Below, piece after piece: positions 44,943 to 54,604 of a stretch of 64,000 nt of DNA. The notes below the pieces were generated by a model that saw nothing but the letters and a program-made list of their open reading frames with translations, made no database searches and was not told the DNA's origin. The stretch is taken from the NCBI RefSeq assembly GCF_007751035.1, contig NZ_CP036433.1, forward strand, positions 5,623,001 to 5,687,000. The letters run 5' to 3'. The position numbers and the translations under genes were made by a program. This DNA comes from Lignipirellula cremea (GTDB lineage Bacteria; Planctomycetota; Planctomycetia; Pirellulales; Pirellulaceae). How positions within the stretch are numbered: the first letter of the stretch is position 1; each line of letters opens with the position of its first letter.

Positions 44943-46490
44943 TTAGTCGGTTTCGCCCGTCAGCAGCAGCTCGGATTTCAGCAGAAAGGCCCCCTGGTCG
45001 ACGACCCTCTCGCCGGCGGTCAGACCATGGGTGATTTCAATCCAGTCGTCGGCCGAGTTGCCCGTGGTGACATCGACCTTGCGAAAGGCGCCTTCGTCCA
45101 GCTGCACAAAGACGAACTGCTCCTCTTCGTTGTGGACAACCGCCGCGGCGTGCACCGCCAGCGATTCCTGCGGCGGACCGATCGGCAGCGACACCCTGAC
45201 AAACATCCCAGGCCGTAACAGGCCGGCCGCATTGTCGATACCGGCAACCAGCGGCAGGGAGTTGGTCGTGCGGGAAACCTCTCGGCCCACGTAGTGCACG
45301 ATCGCCGTGAACTCCTGGTCCGGTATCGCGGGAATCAAAACCTTGACAGGAGCGCCTGGCTGCAGGGACATCGCCGCCCAGTCGTTCTCACGAATGTCGG
45401 CCGACACATACAGCGTCGAGGTATTCGCCAGCACGAACATCGTGGCGGAAGCCGTCACCCGTTCGTTGGCCGCGAGCGTGCGCATTTCGATCGTTCCCGC
45501 AAACGGCGCCCTGATTTCCAGCCGGGACAATAGCGTTGTATTTTCTGCGTCTTCCACCAGCGACTCGGAAACCAGACTGGCGTCGTTCTCGCCGGCAGCC
45601 GTCGAATCCTGCAGGCCCAGCAGCGTGGTCATCTGCCGCTGGGCGATTCGCACGCGGCGCTGAGCGTCGTCGACGGCGGCTTGCGCTTCCATCTCCGCCA
45701 GCTCGGCTTCAAAGGCGACCGCTTCGCGTACCGACCGGTACTCGGCCCGGGCGACTTCGTAATTGGAGCCTCGCTCACGCACTGTTTTACCCGCAACCGA
45801 ACCATTGTCTCCCAGCGTTCGCAAATTGGCGTACAAATCGTCGGCCAGCTGGAAGCGGGAACGGGCCGACAGCAACCGCTGTCGATAGTCGCCCAGGGGA
45901 CGCTGGGCAAACGCTTTCTCCAGCACGTCAATTGAGCTCTCCTGATCCAGCCCGGTGAGAAAATCGTGCAGGTTCTTTCTCAGTAACGCTTCCCGGTCCA
46001 GACGCCTTTGGGACAGCCGCAGTTCTGCTTGCCGCTGCAGCACCTCGGCGCGGGAGCCGCCGACTTCGGCGCTGCTGATTACGGCCAGCAGGTCGCCCGC
46101 CGCCACCTGATCGCCCGGTTTGACCAGCACCTCGGTCAGGATGCCGCTGACCGGCGACTTGATCTCGATATGCTGCGACTCGTTGTAGCCGATCCGCCCT
46201 GGCGCCTCGTGCACATGCTGGATCATTCGCGGGGACACGCCGGTGGACTGGATCGCCGCGGTCCGTCGTTTTCCTTCGGAAAGACGCACCACCGGCTCCT
46301 GGCCGCTGCCTTCCGTCTCTTCACCGCGAATCACGGCGTCTTCCGTTTCCGTACTCATGGAATGCACGGCAAACCAGGCCAGGCCAAGCAGGCCTAAAAT
46401 CAGGATCGCCGGGACTGCCTTGCCAACGATGGAAAGGGCCAGAAAAAAGGGGCGGAGTGCAGGAGGGATATTCACCACAGGACCAAACAT
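44943..46490 (-). CDS. RND efflux periplasmic adaptor subunit (CzcB/CusB type)
   Basis: A 515-residue membrane-fusion protein. The N-terminal hydrophobic segment (FFLALSIVGKAVPAILILGLLGLAWFAV) anchors it; the lipoyl half-domains flank a coiled coil (residues about 170-290 rich in E, R, A), and the beta-barrel reads AGTIEMRTLAANERVTASATMFVLANTSTLYVSADI. It links the RND pump to an outer-membrane channel. The start is uncertain: 46490 gives a conventional membrane anchor, while a TTG at 46583 is also open. The HME pump follows downstream on the same strand. Confidence 0.82.
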   Translation of the reverse strand: MFGPVVNIPPALRPFFLALSIVGKAVPAILILGLLGLAWFAVHSMSTETEDAVIRGEETEGSGQEPVVRLSEGKRRTAAIQSTGVSPRMIQHVHEAPGRIGYNESQHIEIKSPVSGILTEVLVKPGDQVAAGDLLAVISSAEVGGSRAEVLQRQAELRLSQRRLDREALLRKNLHDFLTGLDQESSIDVLEKAFAQRPLGDYRQRLLSARSRFQLADDLYANLRTLGDNGSVAGKTVRERGSNYEVARAEYRSVREAVAFEAELAEMEAQAAVDDAQRRVRIAQRQMTTLLGLQDSTAAGENDASLVSESLVEDAENTTLLSRLEIRAPFAGTIEMRTLAANERVTASATMFVLANTSTLYVSADIRENDWAAMSLQPGAPVKVLIPAIPDQEFTAIVHYVGREVSRTTNSLPLVAGIDNAAGLLRPGMFVRVSLPIGPPQESLAVHAAAVVHNEEEQFVFVQLDEGAFRKVDVTTGNSADDWIEITHGLTAGERVVDQGAFLLKSELLLTGETD

Positions 46491-46822
46491 TCTGGGAGCG
46501 GAAACGGGGAGACACGTTGCACGGTGGCATCCCTTAAAACAAAGCACATCGCGTGCCGGACCGTTACGGACCCTGACCGACAAGACGTAAATCCCTGTGT
46601 TAATTCAACTTGCGAATCGACAGCCAGACCCCAATCCTGATCGTTGCGACCCGAGGGAAAGAATCAGTCCATGCCGATGGATAGAATCTTTCCAACTGAC
46701 GGGTGATCGGCCGTTCCCAGGACTGGAGCAGCAGGCCATTGGCTTCTAAATTAGGCCCACATCTTTCAAGTCGACCCGTGTCGTTTGCCGCATCTCTTTC
46801 GTCCTGTCCCAGGAGACTCGCC
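46491..46822. other. Intergenic stretch, no recognised element
   Basis: A 332-base gap (or about 240 bases if the adaptor starts at 46583) between divergent adaptor and VOC genes. It probably holds both promoters, but no clear -35/-10 pair, palindrome or repeat was seen. Confidence 0.45.
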
Positions 46823-47263
46823 ATGTCCTCCCGCCCAGCCGCCACGCGCGTCACGACCATCGCTTGCATGCGGTATCAGGATGCGTCCAAGGCGATCGAT
46901 TTTCTGTGCTCCGCCTTTGGCTTTGAACGGCAACTGGTCGTGCCGGGGGCAGGCAATGAGATCATGCATGCCCAGCTCACGTTCGGTAATGGGATGATCA
47001 TGCTGGGGACCGATCGCGAAGACGATTTCGGCAAGCTGATGACCACGCCGACGCAGGTCGACAATCGCTGCACCCAGAGCCTGTACGTGATCGTGCAGGA
47101 CGCCGACGCCCACCATGATCAGGCCGTGGCGGCAGGAGCCCAGGTGCTGGTTCCTTTAAAGGACGAAGACTACGGCGGACGCGGTTATACGTGCCGCGAT
47201 CTCGAGGGGCACGTCTGGACGTTCGGTACGTACGATCCCTGGGCCGAAGTCACTCCTTCCTGA
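46823..47263 (+). CDS. VOC-family protein (glyoxalase/dioxygenase fold)
   Basis: A 146-residue vicinal-oxygen-chelate protein. It opens with the family's MRYQDASKAIDFLCSAFGFE and contains HAQLTFGNGMIML, HHDQAVAAGAQVL and the C-terminal RDLEGHVWTFGTY. Such domains serve in glyoxalases, ring-cleaving dioxygenases or resistance proteins; the present one has no assignable substrate. AGGAGA lies upstream of the ATG at 46823. It stands alone. Confidence 0.85.
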   Translation: MSSRPAATRVTTIACMRYQDASKAIDFLCSAFGFERQLVVPGAGNEIMHAQLTFGNGMIMLGTDREDDFGKLMTTPTQVDNRCTQSLYVIVQDADAHHDQAVAAGAQVLVPLKDEDYGGRGYTCRDLEGHVWTFGTYDPWAEVTPS

Positions 47264-47463
47264 CCGCCGTTGCCCACAATGCGCGTCGCTGGCGACATAA
47301 TTCGCGACAAGGGCGATCCTCCGCCGCGCGCCATTCCTTACGCCGATTCCGCTGCGAAAACGCCTCGAAAGCGAGGGGAACGTGTTACAATCATCGCGAG
47401 TTGACGGCCGCCCGCGATCGGGTGTTTTCTTCTCTCCTGCTCTTTCTTGGTGACAGCGTTCCC

Positions 47464-49278
47464 ATGCGGAAAATCGACATTTGCAAACCGGAAAATTTAC
47501 CCAGAACAGTGACTGCCGCTTGCTCCCCGATCATACGACGGGCCATCCGCTGGTTCTCTGTTTTATGCGGGGTTCTGCAGCTGGCGACGATGGCGAATGC
47601 GGCCGAACCGCTCGATCCGCCGACGGCGGCCGCCAAGAAGGCCGCAGCCGAAATACGTCGGGAGGCGATCCTGCCTTCGATCGGTCCCGCCGGACGCCCC
47701 CTGCCGCTGGCCAGCCACTGGAACGTGGGAACGGTTCCCGGCACGTTCACGCCCGACCACCAGATCGAACTTTTGCAGCAAGGCAGCCACATTCTGCCCT
47801 GGATGAACTGGCCCTCCGGCGATCCCGATAGCGAGAATTTCAAAGCCTACTACGAGCGTTTGCTGGCGTACTATGCGGCCCTCGATTTGCCCATCTCGAT
47901 CCGCGGCACGCAGTGGAATGCCATGCTGGTGAAGAAGTCGTATCGCGAAGGTCCCGAGGCTGACTGGGCCGGAGTGATCCTGCCCGACGGCAAGCGGCTG
48001 CCGCGACTGAGCCCGTTTGGCGCCGTGGAACCGTGGAAAGACCCGGCCGCCGTTTATGTCGATACGCCCGCCATGCGTCGCGCCCAGGAGATCTATCCCG
48101 ATCCGCCGCTCGTGATCTGGGCGTCCAATAACGAAGCGCCCGATCTTCGCTGGGCCAAGCATGGCCCGCTGGAAGAACAATCGAAACGGTATCTGGAAAA
48201 GTACGGCGCCGGGCGATCCGATGACTTCAAACGGCAGGTCGTCGGCGAAGGGTGGGTGGAACGCTTTGGCGTCATGTTCCAGGCCATGCGTGCGGCCCTT
48301 GCCAGCGACGCGTGGCGAAAGAACGTGCGGTTTGTCGGCTACGGGGCATTCGGTCCTTCGCATTACGGCCGCTCGTCCGGATGGGAAGTTTACTCCCTGC
48401 ATTGCGATCGCTGGACCAGCCCGGACTGGCATGTCTGGGACGGCGGCAGCCCTTCGTACTACACCCATAACTGGAACCAGAACCGCGACTACTGGGTGTT
48501 TTCGACCCAGGTCGAGGCGATGAACTGGGTCTTCATGCAGGAGGAAGCCTGGCAGGTGAACCCGAATTTCTGGTTCGAAATGTCCACCTGGGACGGCAAC
48601 GAATCCAAAGCCTGGAGCCAGGGCGTCGGCGCCGCGGACGATGCGTCCCTGGTCGACGCTTCCAGCCGGCCTTTGACAGCCGGACAGCGAAAGCAGCTGG
48701 ATCCGGCCGATCTGAAGAAATCGAAAACCCTGCAGTACCTGCAGCTGGGGCAGGACTATCCCCCGGCCCGACAGGCCGGCTGGGTGCAGTACGGCATGTG
48801 GATTCTGCGGCCGCGCGTGGTGCGCGAGTTCCGGGGACATGCGACCCGACTGGAGCCGATCGAACCTTACTGGCGGGAAACGGTCGCCGCCGTCGATCGC
48901 GTGTACGCGCACCCGGTGCTGGCAGACTTCTGGCGGCATGGCGAGCTGGTGGCGAATCCGGCGCACCGGCATCCCTACCAGGTGAACATCCCCGCCAAAC
49001 AGCAGGACATTCCCCGCTGGTATCTGCTCGATACCAACCTGGATCCGCCCCGGCCATGGACGCTGGAAACCGAGCTGCCCGTTTTCAGTCTGGCCCTGGT
49101 CCGTGGGGAAGGACCAACGCGAGAGTGGCTTGTTTACGCCCACTCCCCGCTGCAGGATCGCAAGCAGGTCGAAGTGACCATTCCCGGACGGGGCGCCATC
49201 CAAATCGATGTCCCTCGACAGGGTGCGTTCTATCGAATCGACGCAGACGCTCTCACGCCGCAACGCATCGGCGAATAG
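47464..49278 (+). CDS. Exported protein, possible glycoside hydrolase-like barrel
   Basis: A 604-residue protein with a signal peptide-like region (IRWFSVLCGVLQLATMANAAE, cleavage near residue 47). It contains VIWASNNEAPDLRW, where E224 follows Asn as in clan GH-A acid/base sites, and later FWFEMSTWDGN with E372; the two glutamates are about 150 residues apart, as in many TIM-barrel glycosidases. This assignment is inference from local motifs, not a recognised family. The start at 47464 is chosen because it gives the leader; the open frame upstream is 91 codons longer without one. NAD kinase follows 67 bases later. Confidence 0.6.
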   Translation: MRKIDICKPENLPRTVTAACSPIIRRAIRWFSVLCGVLQLATMANAAEPLDPPTAAAKKAAAEIRREAILPSIGPAGRPLPLASHWNVGTVPGTFTPDHQIELLQQGSHILPWMNWPSGDPDSENFKAYYERLLAYYAALDLPISIRGTQWNAMLVKKSYREGPEADWAGVILPDGKRLPRLSPFGAVEPWKDPAAVYVDTPAMRRAQEIYPDPPLVIWASNNEAPDLRWAKHGPLEEQSKRYLEKYGAGRSDDFKRQVVGEGWVERFGVMFQAMRAALASDAWRKNVRFVGYGAFGPSHYGRSSGWEVYSLHCDRWTSPDWHVWDGGSPSYYTHNWNQNRDYWVFSTQVEAMNWVFMQEEAWQVNPNFWFEMSTWDGNESKAWSQGVGAADDASLVDASSRPLTAGQRKQLDPADLKKSKTLQYLQLGQDYPPARQAGWVQYGMWILRPRVVREFRGHATRLEPIEPYWRETVAAVDRVYAHPVLADFWRHGELVANPAHRHPYQVNIPAKQQDIPRWYLLDTNLDPPRPWTLETELPVFSLALVRGEGPTREWLVYAHSPLQDRKQVEVTIPGRGAIQIDVPRQGAFYRIDADALTPQRIGE

Positions 49279-49344
49279 CCAGCCGCCCGGTCTGCAGTCG
49301 CCAGGCGACGCCGGGCTCGCCTTCCGATCTGGAATCGAAATTTT

Positions 49345-50247
49345 ATGGCAAAACCAGAACCGTCTCTCCCGCCTCCCCTGGCATGGCTGCGCGAGGATCG
49401 ACGTCCCCGGGTGATCCTGCTGGGCTCGGGGGATCGACCGAACGTGATCCCCGAAGCCAAACGGCTTTTGCCAGCCATTGCGGCCCGGGCCGATGTCGTA
49501 CTGGAGGATTACCTGTACGAGCAGGATCTGTCGCAGATCGACGCCGACTTTGTGGTGGTGTTCGGCGGCGACGGCTCCATGCTCCGGGCCGCCAAATTGA
49601 TGGGCGATCGACAGCTGCCGACGATCGGCGTCAACCTGGGCAAGCTCGGGTTTCTGGCGGATCTGCAGCCTGATGAATTTGTGGAAGTACTGGCAAAAGT
49701 GTGCGAAGGAGAATTTCGGACCGTCGCACACCTGATGTTCCACTGCGAAGTGCGGCTGGGCGACGAAATCCTGTTCAACGAGCTGGGCCTGAACGAGGCA
49801 GCCATTCTGAACGGGCCGCCGTTTTCGATTCTGGACATCGATCTTTACGTTGACTCAGAATGGGCCACCACTTATAGTTGCGACGGTTTAATCGTGAGCA
49901 CCCCGATTGGATCGACCGCGCACAACCTTTCGGCGGGCGGGCCGATCCTGCGGAAAAACCTGCAGGCGTTTGTCATTTCGCCGATCAGCCCGCATACGCT
50001 CACGATGCGACCGGTCGTAGATTCGGCTGACCGCGAGTACCAGATTGCCATCCGGGCGCCGAATGAAGCAACCTCGATCGTCGTCGACGGCCGTCCTTTA
50101 TGCCGGCTGACGTGCGATCACCTGGTGCGCGTACGACGGGCCGAATCCTCGTTCCAGATGATCGAGGCGCCAGGCCGCCATTACTATCGAACCCTACGGC
50201 AAAAGCTCGGATGGAGCGGCGCCATCCATAAGGATCGTCCTGGTTAA
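49345..50247 (+). CDS. nadK: NAD(+) kinase
   Basis: A 300-residue kinase that makes NADP+ from NAD+. The phosphate-donor loop GGDGSML, the segment NELGLNEAAI and the substrate motif DGLIVSTPIGSTAHNLSAGGP are intact. Length is normal for the family, with an N-terminal extension of about 20 residues. It follows the exported glycosidase-like gene on the same strand and precedes an exported unknown. NADP-dependent neighbours elsewhere in the window include zwf and sthA. Confidence 0.95.
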   Translation: MAKPEPSLPPPLAWLREDRRPRVILLGSGDRPNVIPEAKRLLPAIAARADVVLEDYLYEQDLSQIDADFVVVFGGDGSMLRAAKLMGDRQLPTIGVNLGKLGFLADLQPDEFVEVLAKVCEGEFRTVAHLMFHCEVRLGDEILFNELGLNEAAILNGPPFSILDIDLYVDSEWATTYSCDGLIVSTPIGSTAHNLSAGGPILRKNLQAFVISPISPHTLTMRPVVDSADREYQIAIRAPNEATSIVVDGRPLCRLTCDHLVRVRRAESSFQMIEAPGRHYYRTLRQKLGWSGAIHKDRPG

Positions 50248-50299
50248 TTCGGCGTTGCACGGTTGCGACGCCGCCCCACTCCAACACTTCTACGCACGG

Positions 50300-51319
50300 A
50301 TGCCCGACATGCTTGCCCGCCTTTGCAGCTTCCCCATTCTCTTCTGTTTCCTTTGCCTGGTCCCCGCGCTACACGCGGAAGAAACGGCCGCCGAGCGAGC
50401 CGAACGGCTCGAGGCAGCCAAGTCCCGCCTGGCCGCGCAGCAAAAGGTGCTGCTGCGATACAAATTCGTTACGGGGGAAACACTGCGCTGGAAGGTCGTG
50501 CACATCGCATCGACCGACACCAAAATCCAGGGAAACACCCAGGCGTCGCAGTCGCGCAGCACCTCGATCAAAACCTGGAAGGTTGAGCAGGTCAGCGACC
50601 AGGGCGTCGCCACGATCGTGCACTCGGTCGATCAGATTGACATGTGGCACAAAGTTTCGGACCGTCCCGAAGTACGCTACAACAGCGAAACGACCAAGAC
50701 GCCGCCTCCGGGCTATGAGCAGGTCGCCAATACGGTCGGCGTGCCGCTCTCGACGTATGAAATTTCAACGACGGGCGAAATCCTGAAACGGGAAAGCGAA
50801 CACGCCCAGATGAAGTTCGGCGTGGGCGATGTGACCCCGCCCCTGCCGACCGAAGCGATCTCTCTGGGCCATCGCTGGTCGGCCCCGCACGAGGTCCGCA
50901 TTCGCCTGACGGACAACCGCGTACTGAATATCAAATGCCGCCAGGTTTATGAGCTGGCCGCGATCAACAACGGCCTGGCCGAGATCACGGTGGAAACGGA
51001 AATTCTCACCCCCATCAACGACGCCGCCGCCAAATCGCAGCTCATCCAGCAGATGACCAAGGGACGCCTGTATTTTGACATTTCCCAAGGCAAACTGCTG
51101 AGCAAGGAGTTCGACTGGGACGAGTCGGTGATCGGCTTCAGCGGCGCCGACAGCCTGATGCACTATCTGGCGCGCTTTACCGAGCAATTCGTCACCAGCA
51201 ACCAGGCCGCCAGCAACTCGCCCATCGCCGAACGGCAAGCGACCCGCCCGTCCGTCGCCCTGGTCGCCGACGAGATCTTCATCCGCGATCGCAACGGCGA
51301 ACCCAGCCTCCGCCGGTAA
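50300..51319 (+). CDS. Exported protein of unknown function
   Basis: A 339-residue protein with a signal peptide (FPILFCFLCLVPALHAEE) and then a beta-rich mature part. No catalytic motif is recognised. It has a TEAISLGHRWSAPHEVRIRL segment and a possible ligand-binding beta-sandwich pattern. The second ATG at 50309 is an alternative start. It follows nadK by about 50 bases and is probably in the same transcript, ending at the terminator at 51371. Confidence 0.68.
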   Translation: MPDMLARLCSFPILFCFLCLVPALHAEETAAERAERLEAAKSRLAAQQKVLLRYKFVTGETLRWKVVHIASTDTKIQGNTQASQSRSTSIKTWKVEQVSDQGVATIVHSVDQIDMWHKVSDRPEVRYNSETTKTPPPGYEQVANTVGVPLSTYEISTTGEILKRESEHAQMKFGVGDVTPPLPTEAISLGHRWSAPHEVRIRLTDNRVLNIKCRQVYELAAINNGLAEITVETEILTPINDAAAKSQLIQQMTKGRLYFDISQGKLLSKEFDWDESVIGFSGADSLMHYLARFTEQFVTSNQAASNSPIAERQATRPSVALVADEIFIRDRNGEPSLRR

Positions 51320-51370
51320 GCAGCAACAATATCGACTGTTTCCTCTTCCAGGAAATCAAACGTCCTCCGC

Positions 51371-51408
51371 CAGGCCGGCCCAATCTGGGACCGGCCTGCG
51401 TCGCTTTT
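51371..51408 (+). terminator. Rho-independent terminator after the exported unknown
   Basis: CAGGCCGG (51371-51378) pairs with 51391-51398 and CCCA with TGGG inside it, with one bulged A, followed by CGTCGC then TTTT (51405-51408). A second hairpin at 51418-51439 has two 9-base arms, GAACGGGGA and TCCCCGTTC, around a CTCT loop and could serve the convergent gene on the minus strand. Confidence 0.75.
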
Positions 51409-51614
51409 CCTTCTGGAGAACGGGGACTCTTCCCCGTTCCCGATAGCGGGGAGGAAGCAGCGCCGGCGTCGCAGGAAACGGCGCAGGCGTGAGCGTCTCG
51501 AAGGTGGAGGAAACATTTCAACCGCTCGGCAGCGAACGCCAGCGATTGTTTTTCGCTCACCCATTTCGGCGATAGCCGACGTTTACACGTGGCGAAGTCG
51601 AGACTTTCCGCCGA

Positions 51615-52613
51615 CTACGAAACCTCTGCCTGGCTTGCCGTGCTGCTTTCGACAGGCGTCGGCGGGCGAATGAGGTACAGCAGTCCTGAGACGCCGACCT
51701 CGGCCAGCAGCGAAGCCAGCCGCATCAGCACGGCCGAAACGATCGCGGCGACGCTGCCAAATTGCACACCGATCAGCGTGACGACGACCAGATCGCGTAC
51801 GCCGAAGCCGCCGGGGATTAACGACAAAAAGCCAGCGACCGTCGCCAGCGCCATGCTGGCAATCACCAGCAGCAGGCTCTCGACCGTATACAACTGCGAC
51901 AAGTCGAGCCCCGGCGTCGCCCTCAGGGCGGTCCACAGGCTGAGTCCCATCACGCACCAGCCGGCGCCGTCGATCAGCCAGCCCTCCAGCATCAGCCGCC
52001 ACGTAATCCCGTCGAGCGCTTCGTCGATCTTGGGGTTCGCTTTCTTCACACGGAGCAGCTTCACCACCCGTTTGAAAATCGGCGGCGCCGTCGGCACGCC
52101 AGCCAGCGCCATCAGCCCCAGGGCGATCAGCATCAGGCCTGTATGCTCATGAAAGATTCCCGCCAGAATGGCGGTCGCCACCAGGGCCCCGGCCGCCATC
52201 ATGGTGAGCGTTTCCACAAACACGCTGACCGCCGCCACGACCGGATCGACCCGATCACTGGCGATCGCCGCACTGCGCAGCACCACCACCATCGCCTTGC
52301 CCGGCACGTACTTGCCCAGCTGGCTCAGGTAAAAAGCTCGAAGCGATTCCCAGAAGGCGGGCCGCTGGCCCATCGCCCACAACGTGCGATGCCAGAAGAA
52401 GCAGGCCGGCGCCATGCCCAGCAGATAGAGCGAACCGCACGCGGCGAACCATCCCCAGTGGATGTCGGCCAGCGATATCTTTTGCTCCCGGAACTGGTCC
52501 AGTGAAACCCAGACGGCCCGGCCAATACCGACCGCCACGACCAGCAGTATCACCAGTTTGGCGGCGAAAACGGCCCAGCGTTTCCAGAGAAAGGGAGTCG
52601 AATCAGCGGCCAC
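51615..52613 (-). CDS. Flippase-like / lysylphosphatidylglycerol synthase TM-region protein
   Basis: A 332-residue polytopic membrane protein of the UPF0104 (AglD-like) family with about eight hydrophobic segments. It shows LSQLGKYVPGKAMVV in the first half and GGFGVRDLVVVTLIGVQFG in the second, both typical of the family. Members are linked to lipid or glycolipid translocation, and sometimes to lysinylated lipids when fused to a synthase, which is absent here. It is divergent from the epimerase gene; the start has no strong ribosome site but no better ATG follows. Confidence 0.83.
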   Translation of the reverse strand: MAADSTPFLWKRWAVFAAKLVILLVVAVGIGRAVWVSLDQFREQKISLADIHWGWFAACGSLYLLGMAPACFFWHRTLWAMGQRPAFWESLRAFYLSQLGKYVPGKAMVVVLRSAAIASDRVDPVVAAVSVFVETLTMMAAGALVATAILAGIFHEHTGLMLIALGLMALAGVPTAPPIFKRVVKLLRVKKANPKIDEALDGITWRLMLEGWLIDGAGWCVMGLSLWTALRATPGLDLSQLYTVESLLLVIASMALATVAGFLSLIPGGFGVRDLVVVTLIGVQFGSVAAIVSAVLMRLASLLAEVGVSGLLYLIRPPTPVESSTASQAEVS

Positions 52614-52867
52614 AGAGATTTACGCTCACAGGAAGAAGAAAACCAGGGAAACAGCATCAGGCGCAAGGCGTCCCACCGGCATTGTCGCCGCATCGCCGCC
52701 AGCCGACAAGACGAATCGGCCCGCGAAACGGGTGCTCCATCTCTATCGTCTCGATCGGATTGCATCCCACAAAAGCCCGTCGCGGAGCCTGCGTCGTGGT
52801 GGCGTGATTTCCAGCGGTAGGATACTCTGCAAAGATCGAACGACCACGACGGTTTGCGTTTTTCCTG

Positions 52868-53866
52868 ATGAGCGACTTTATGACTGGATACCATGCCCTG
52901 ATCACCGGCGGCGCCGGATTTATTGGCAGCCACCTGGCCGAACGCCTGCTGCAGCAGGGTTGCCGCGTGACGGTGCTCGACGATCTTTCGACCGGCGATT
53001 ACGCCAATGTGGCCCGGCTAGAAGAGCTGTCGGAAATGACGCTGGTGATCGATACCGTGTTTAACGAGCCGCTCACCGCCGATCTGATCCGCAACTGCGA
53101 TCGGGTGTTCCACCTGGCTTCGGCCGTCGGCGTCAAACTGATCATGGACCGGCCCGTCCATACGATCGAGAACATTTTTGGGGCGACCGATATCGTCCTG
53201 CGGAACTGTGCTCGCTACCGGAAGAAAGTCCTGCTGACCAGCACGAGCGAAGTCTACGGCAAAGGAGTCGCCGTGCCGTTCCGCGAGGACGACGATGTCC
53301 TCACCGGGTCCACCAGCAAGCATCGCTGGGCTTATGCCTGCGCGAAGGCCCTCGACGAATTCCTGGCCCTGGCGCACTGGCGCGAATCCCGCCTGCCAGT
53401 CTCGGTGGTGCGGCTGTTCAATACCGTCGGCCCGCGTCAATCGGGACAGTACGGCATGGTCGTGCCGCGGTTTGTCGCCGCGGCGCTGGCCGGCGAACCG
53501 CTGCAGGTCTACGGCGACGGCCTGCAGTCGCGCTGCTTTGCCCATGTCGACGATGTCGTTTCCGGGCTGATCGCCGCCATCGACCAGCCGGCCTGTTACG
53601 GCCAGGTCGTCAACATCGGCAACGACGAAGAAGTCACCATCCAGCAGCTGGCCGAACGAATCATCCAGCAAACCAACAGCAGCAGCAAGATCGTCGCCAC
53701 GCCTTACGACCAGGCCTACGGCGAAGGCTTCGAAGACATGCTCCGCCGGGTGCCCTCGCTGGAAAAAGCCCAGCGTCTGCTCGGCTACGAGCCGAAGCTG
53801 AACCTGGAACGCATCATCGCCGACGTCACCGCCTGGCTGCTGGAGTCGGTCCGTCCGCCTGGATAA
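52868..53866 (+). CDS. NAD-dependent sugar epimerase/dehydratase
   Basis: A 332-residue extended-SDR enzyme. The NAD site is GGAGFIGSHLAE, the catalytic YxxxK is YACAK with the upstream TSTSEVYG, and VRLFNTVGPRQ follows. The pattern is closest to UDP-glucuronate decarboxylase and dTDP-glucose 4,6-dehydratase-type enzymes, which act on nucleotide sugars. A flippase-like gene lies on the opposite strand, so a glycan export context is possible. The ATG at 52868 is followed 12 bases later by a second ATG that could also start it. Confidence 0.88.
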   Translation: MSDFMTGYHALITGGAGFIGSHLAERLLQQGCRVTVLDDLSTGDYANVARLEELSEMTLVIDTVFNEPLTADLIRNCDRVFHLASAVGVKLIMDRPVHTIENIFGATDIVLRNCARYRKKVLLTSTSEVYGKGVAVPFREDDDVLTGSTSKHRWAYACAKALDEFLALAHWRESRLPVSVVRLFNTVGPRQSGQYGMVVPRFVAAALAGEPLQVYGDGLQSRCFAHVDDVVSGLIAAIDQPACYGQVVNIGNDEEVTIQQLAERIIQQTNSSSKIVATPYDQAYGEGFEDMLRRVPSLEKAQRLLGYEPKLNLERIIADVTAWLLESVRPPG

Positions 53867-53929
53867 AAAATTTCGGCAACCGTTCCGCCAGCACGATCGA
53901 GAAGCAAGAAACCCAGCAGGACGCACGCC

Positions 53930-54493
53930 ATGAAATTTTCCGTCTACATCGCCGTGAGTCTCGATGGCTTCATCGCCCGGGAAGATGGCCGCCTGGATTG
54001 GCTGCCGGGAGCGGAGCCTGATTCTCCCCCGGACGTGGTTGCAGAAAACGGTGAAGCGGCAGAGGACTACGGCTTCCATGCATTCATGGAGACGGTCGAT
54101 GTGCTGGTGATGGGCCGCAAGACGTTTGAGAAAGTGCTGAGCCTGGGAGCCTGGCATTACGGCGACACGCGCGTCATTGTCCTGTCCAGCAGCCCGGTTA
54201 CGATTCCGCCGAAACTGGCCGCGACCGTCGAGCACCGCTCCAGTTCCCCCAGCCGCCTGAAAGAAGAGCTGACGGCAGCCGGCGTACAGCATGCTTATGT
54301 GGACGGCGGCGTCACGATCCAGCGATTCCTGAAAGCCGGCCTGGTCGACCAGCTGATCATCACCCGCATTCCCGTACTCATCGGCAACGGCATTCCCCTG
54401 TTTGGACCGCTGGAGCAGGACATTCCGCTCCGCCACCGGGCGACACTGCAGTTTCCCAGTGGCTTTGTCCAGAGTCGCTACGAAATCGCCTGA
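53930..54493 (+). CDS. Dihydrofolate reductase-like / RibD C-terminal family protein
   Basis: A 187-residue protein of the RibD_C/DHFR fold. It opens with SVYIAVSLDGFIAREDGRLDWLP, and GRKTFEKVLSLG and YVDGGVTIQRFLKAGLVDQLIITRIPVLIGNGIPLF match the NADPH-binding core. Without the deaminase half it is not RibD; it is an uncharacterised NADPH reductase. It ends 228 bases before a convergent exported gene, with a paired-hairpin repeat between them. Confidence 0.85.
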   Translation: MKFSVYIAVSLDGFIAREDGRLDWLPGAEPDSPPDVVAENGEAAEDYGFHAFMETVDVLVMGRKTFEKVLSLGAWHYGDTRVIVLSSSPVTIPPKLAATVEHRSSSPSRLKEELTAAGVQHAYVDGGVTIQRFLKAGLVDQLIITRIPVLIGNGIPLFGPLEQDIPLRHRATLQFPSGFVQSRYEIA

Positions 54494-54604
54494 TGAAGGA
54501 TGTCAGGTTTCGCCTTAGGAACGTGCGACGAATGACTGTCGGAACTCGCAAGGATTGACAGGCAGACAGGGATTCGTCGTTTCGAGGAAGAACCGACGCC
54601 GGTC

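Noticed and set aside
51279-51560. A 93-residue minus-strand open frame
   Set aside because: It overlaps the end of the exported gene and the terminator hairpins, and lacks a ribosome site.
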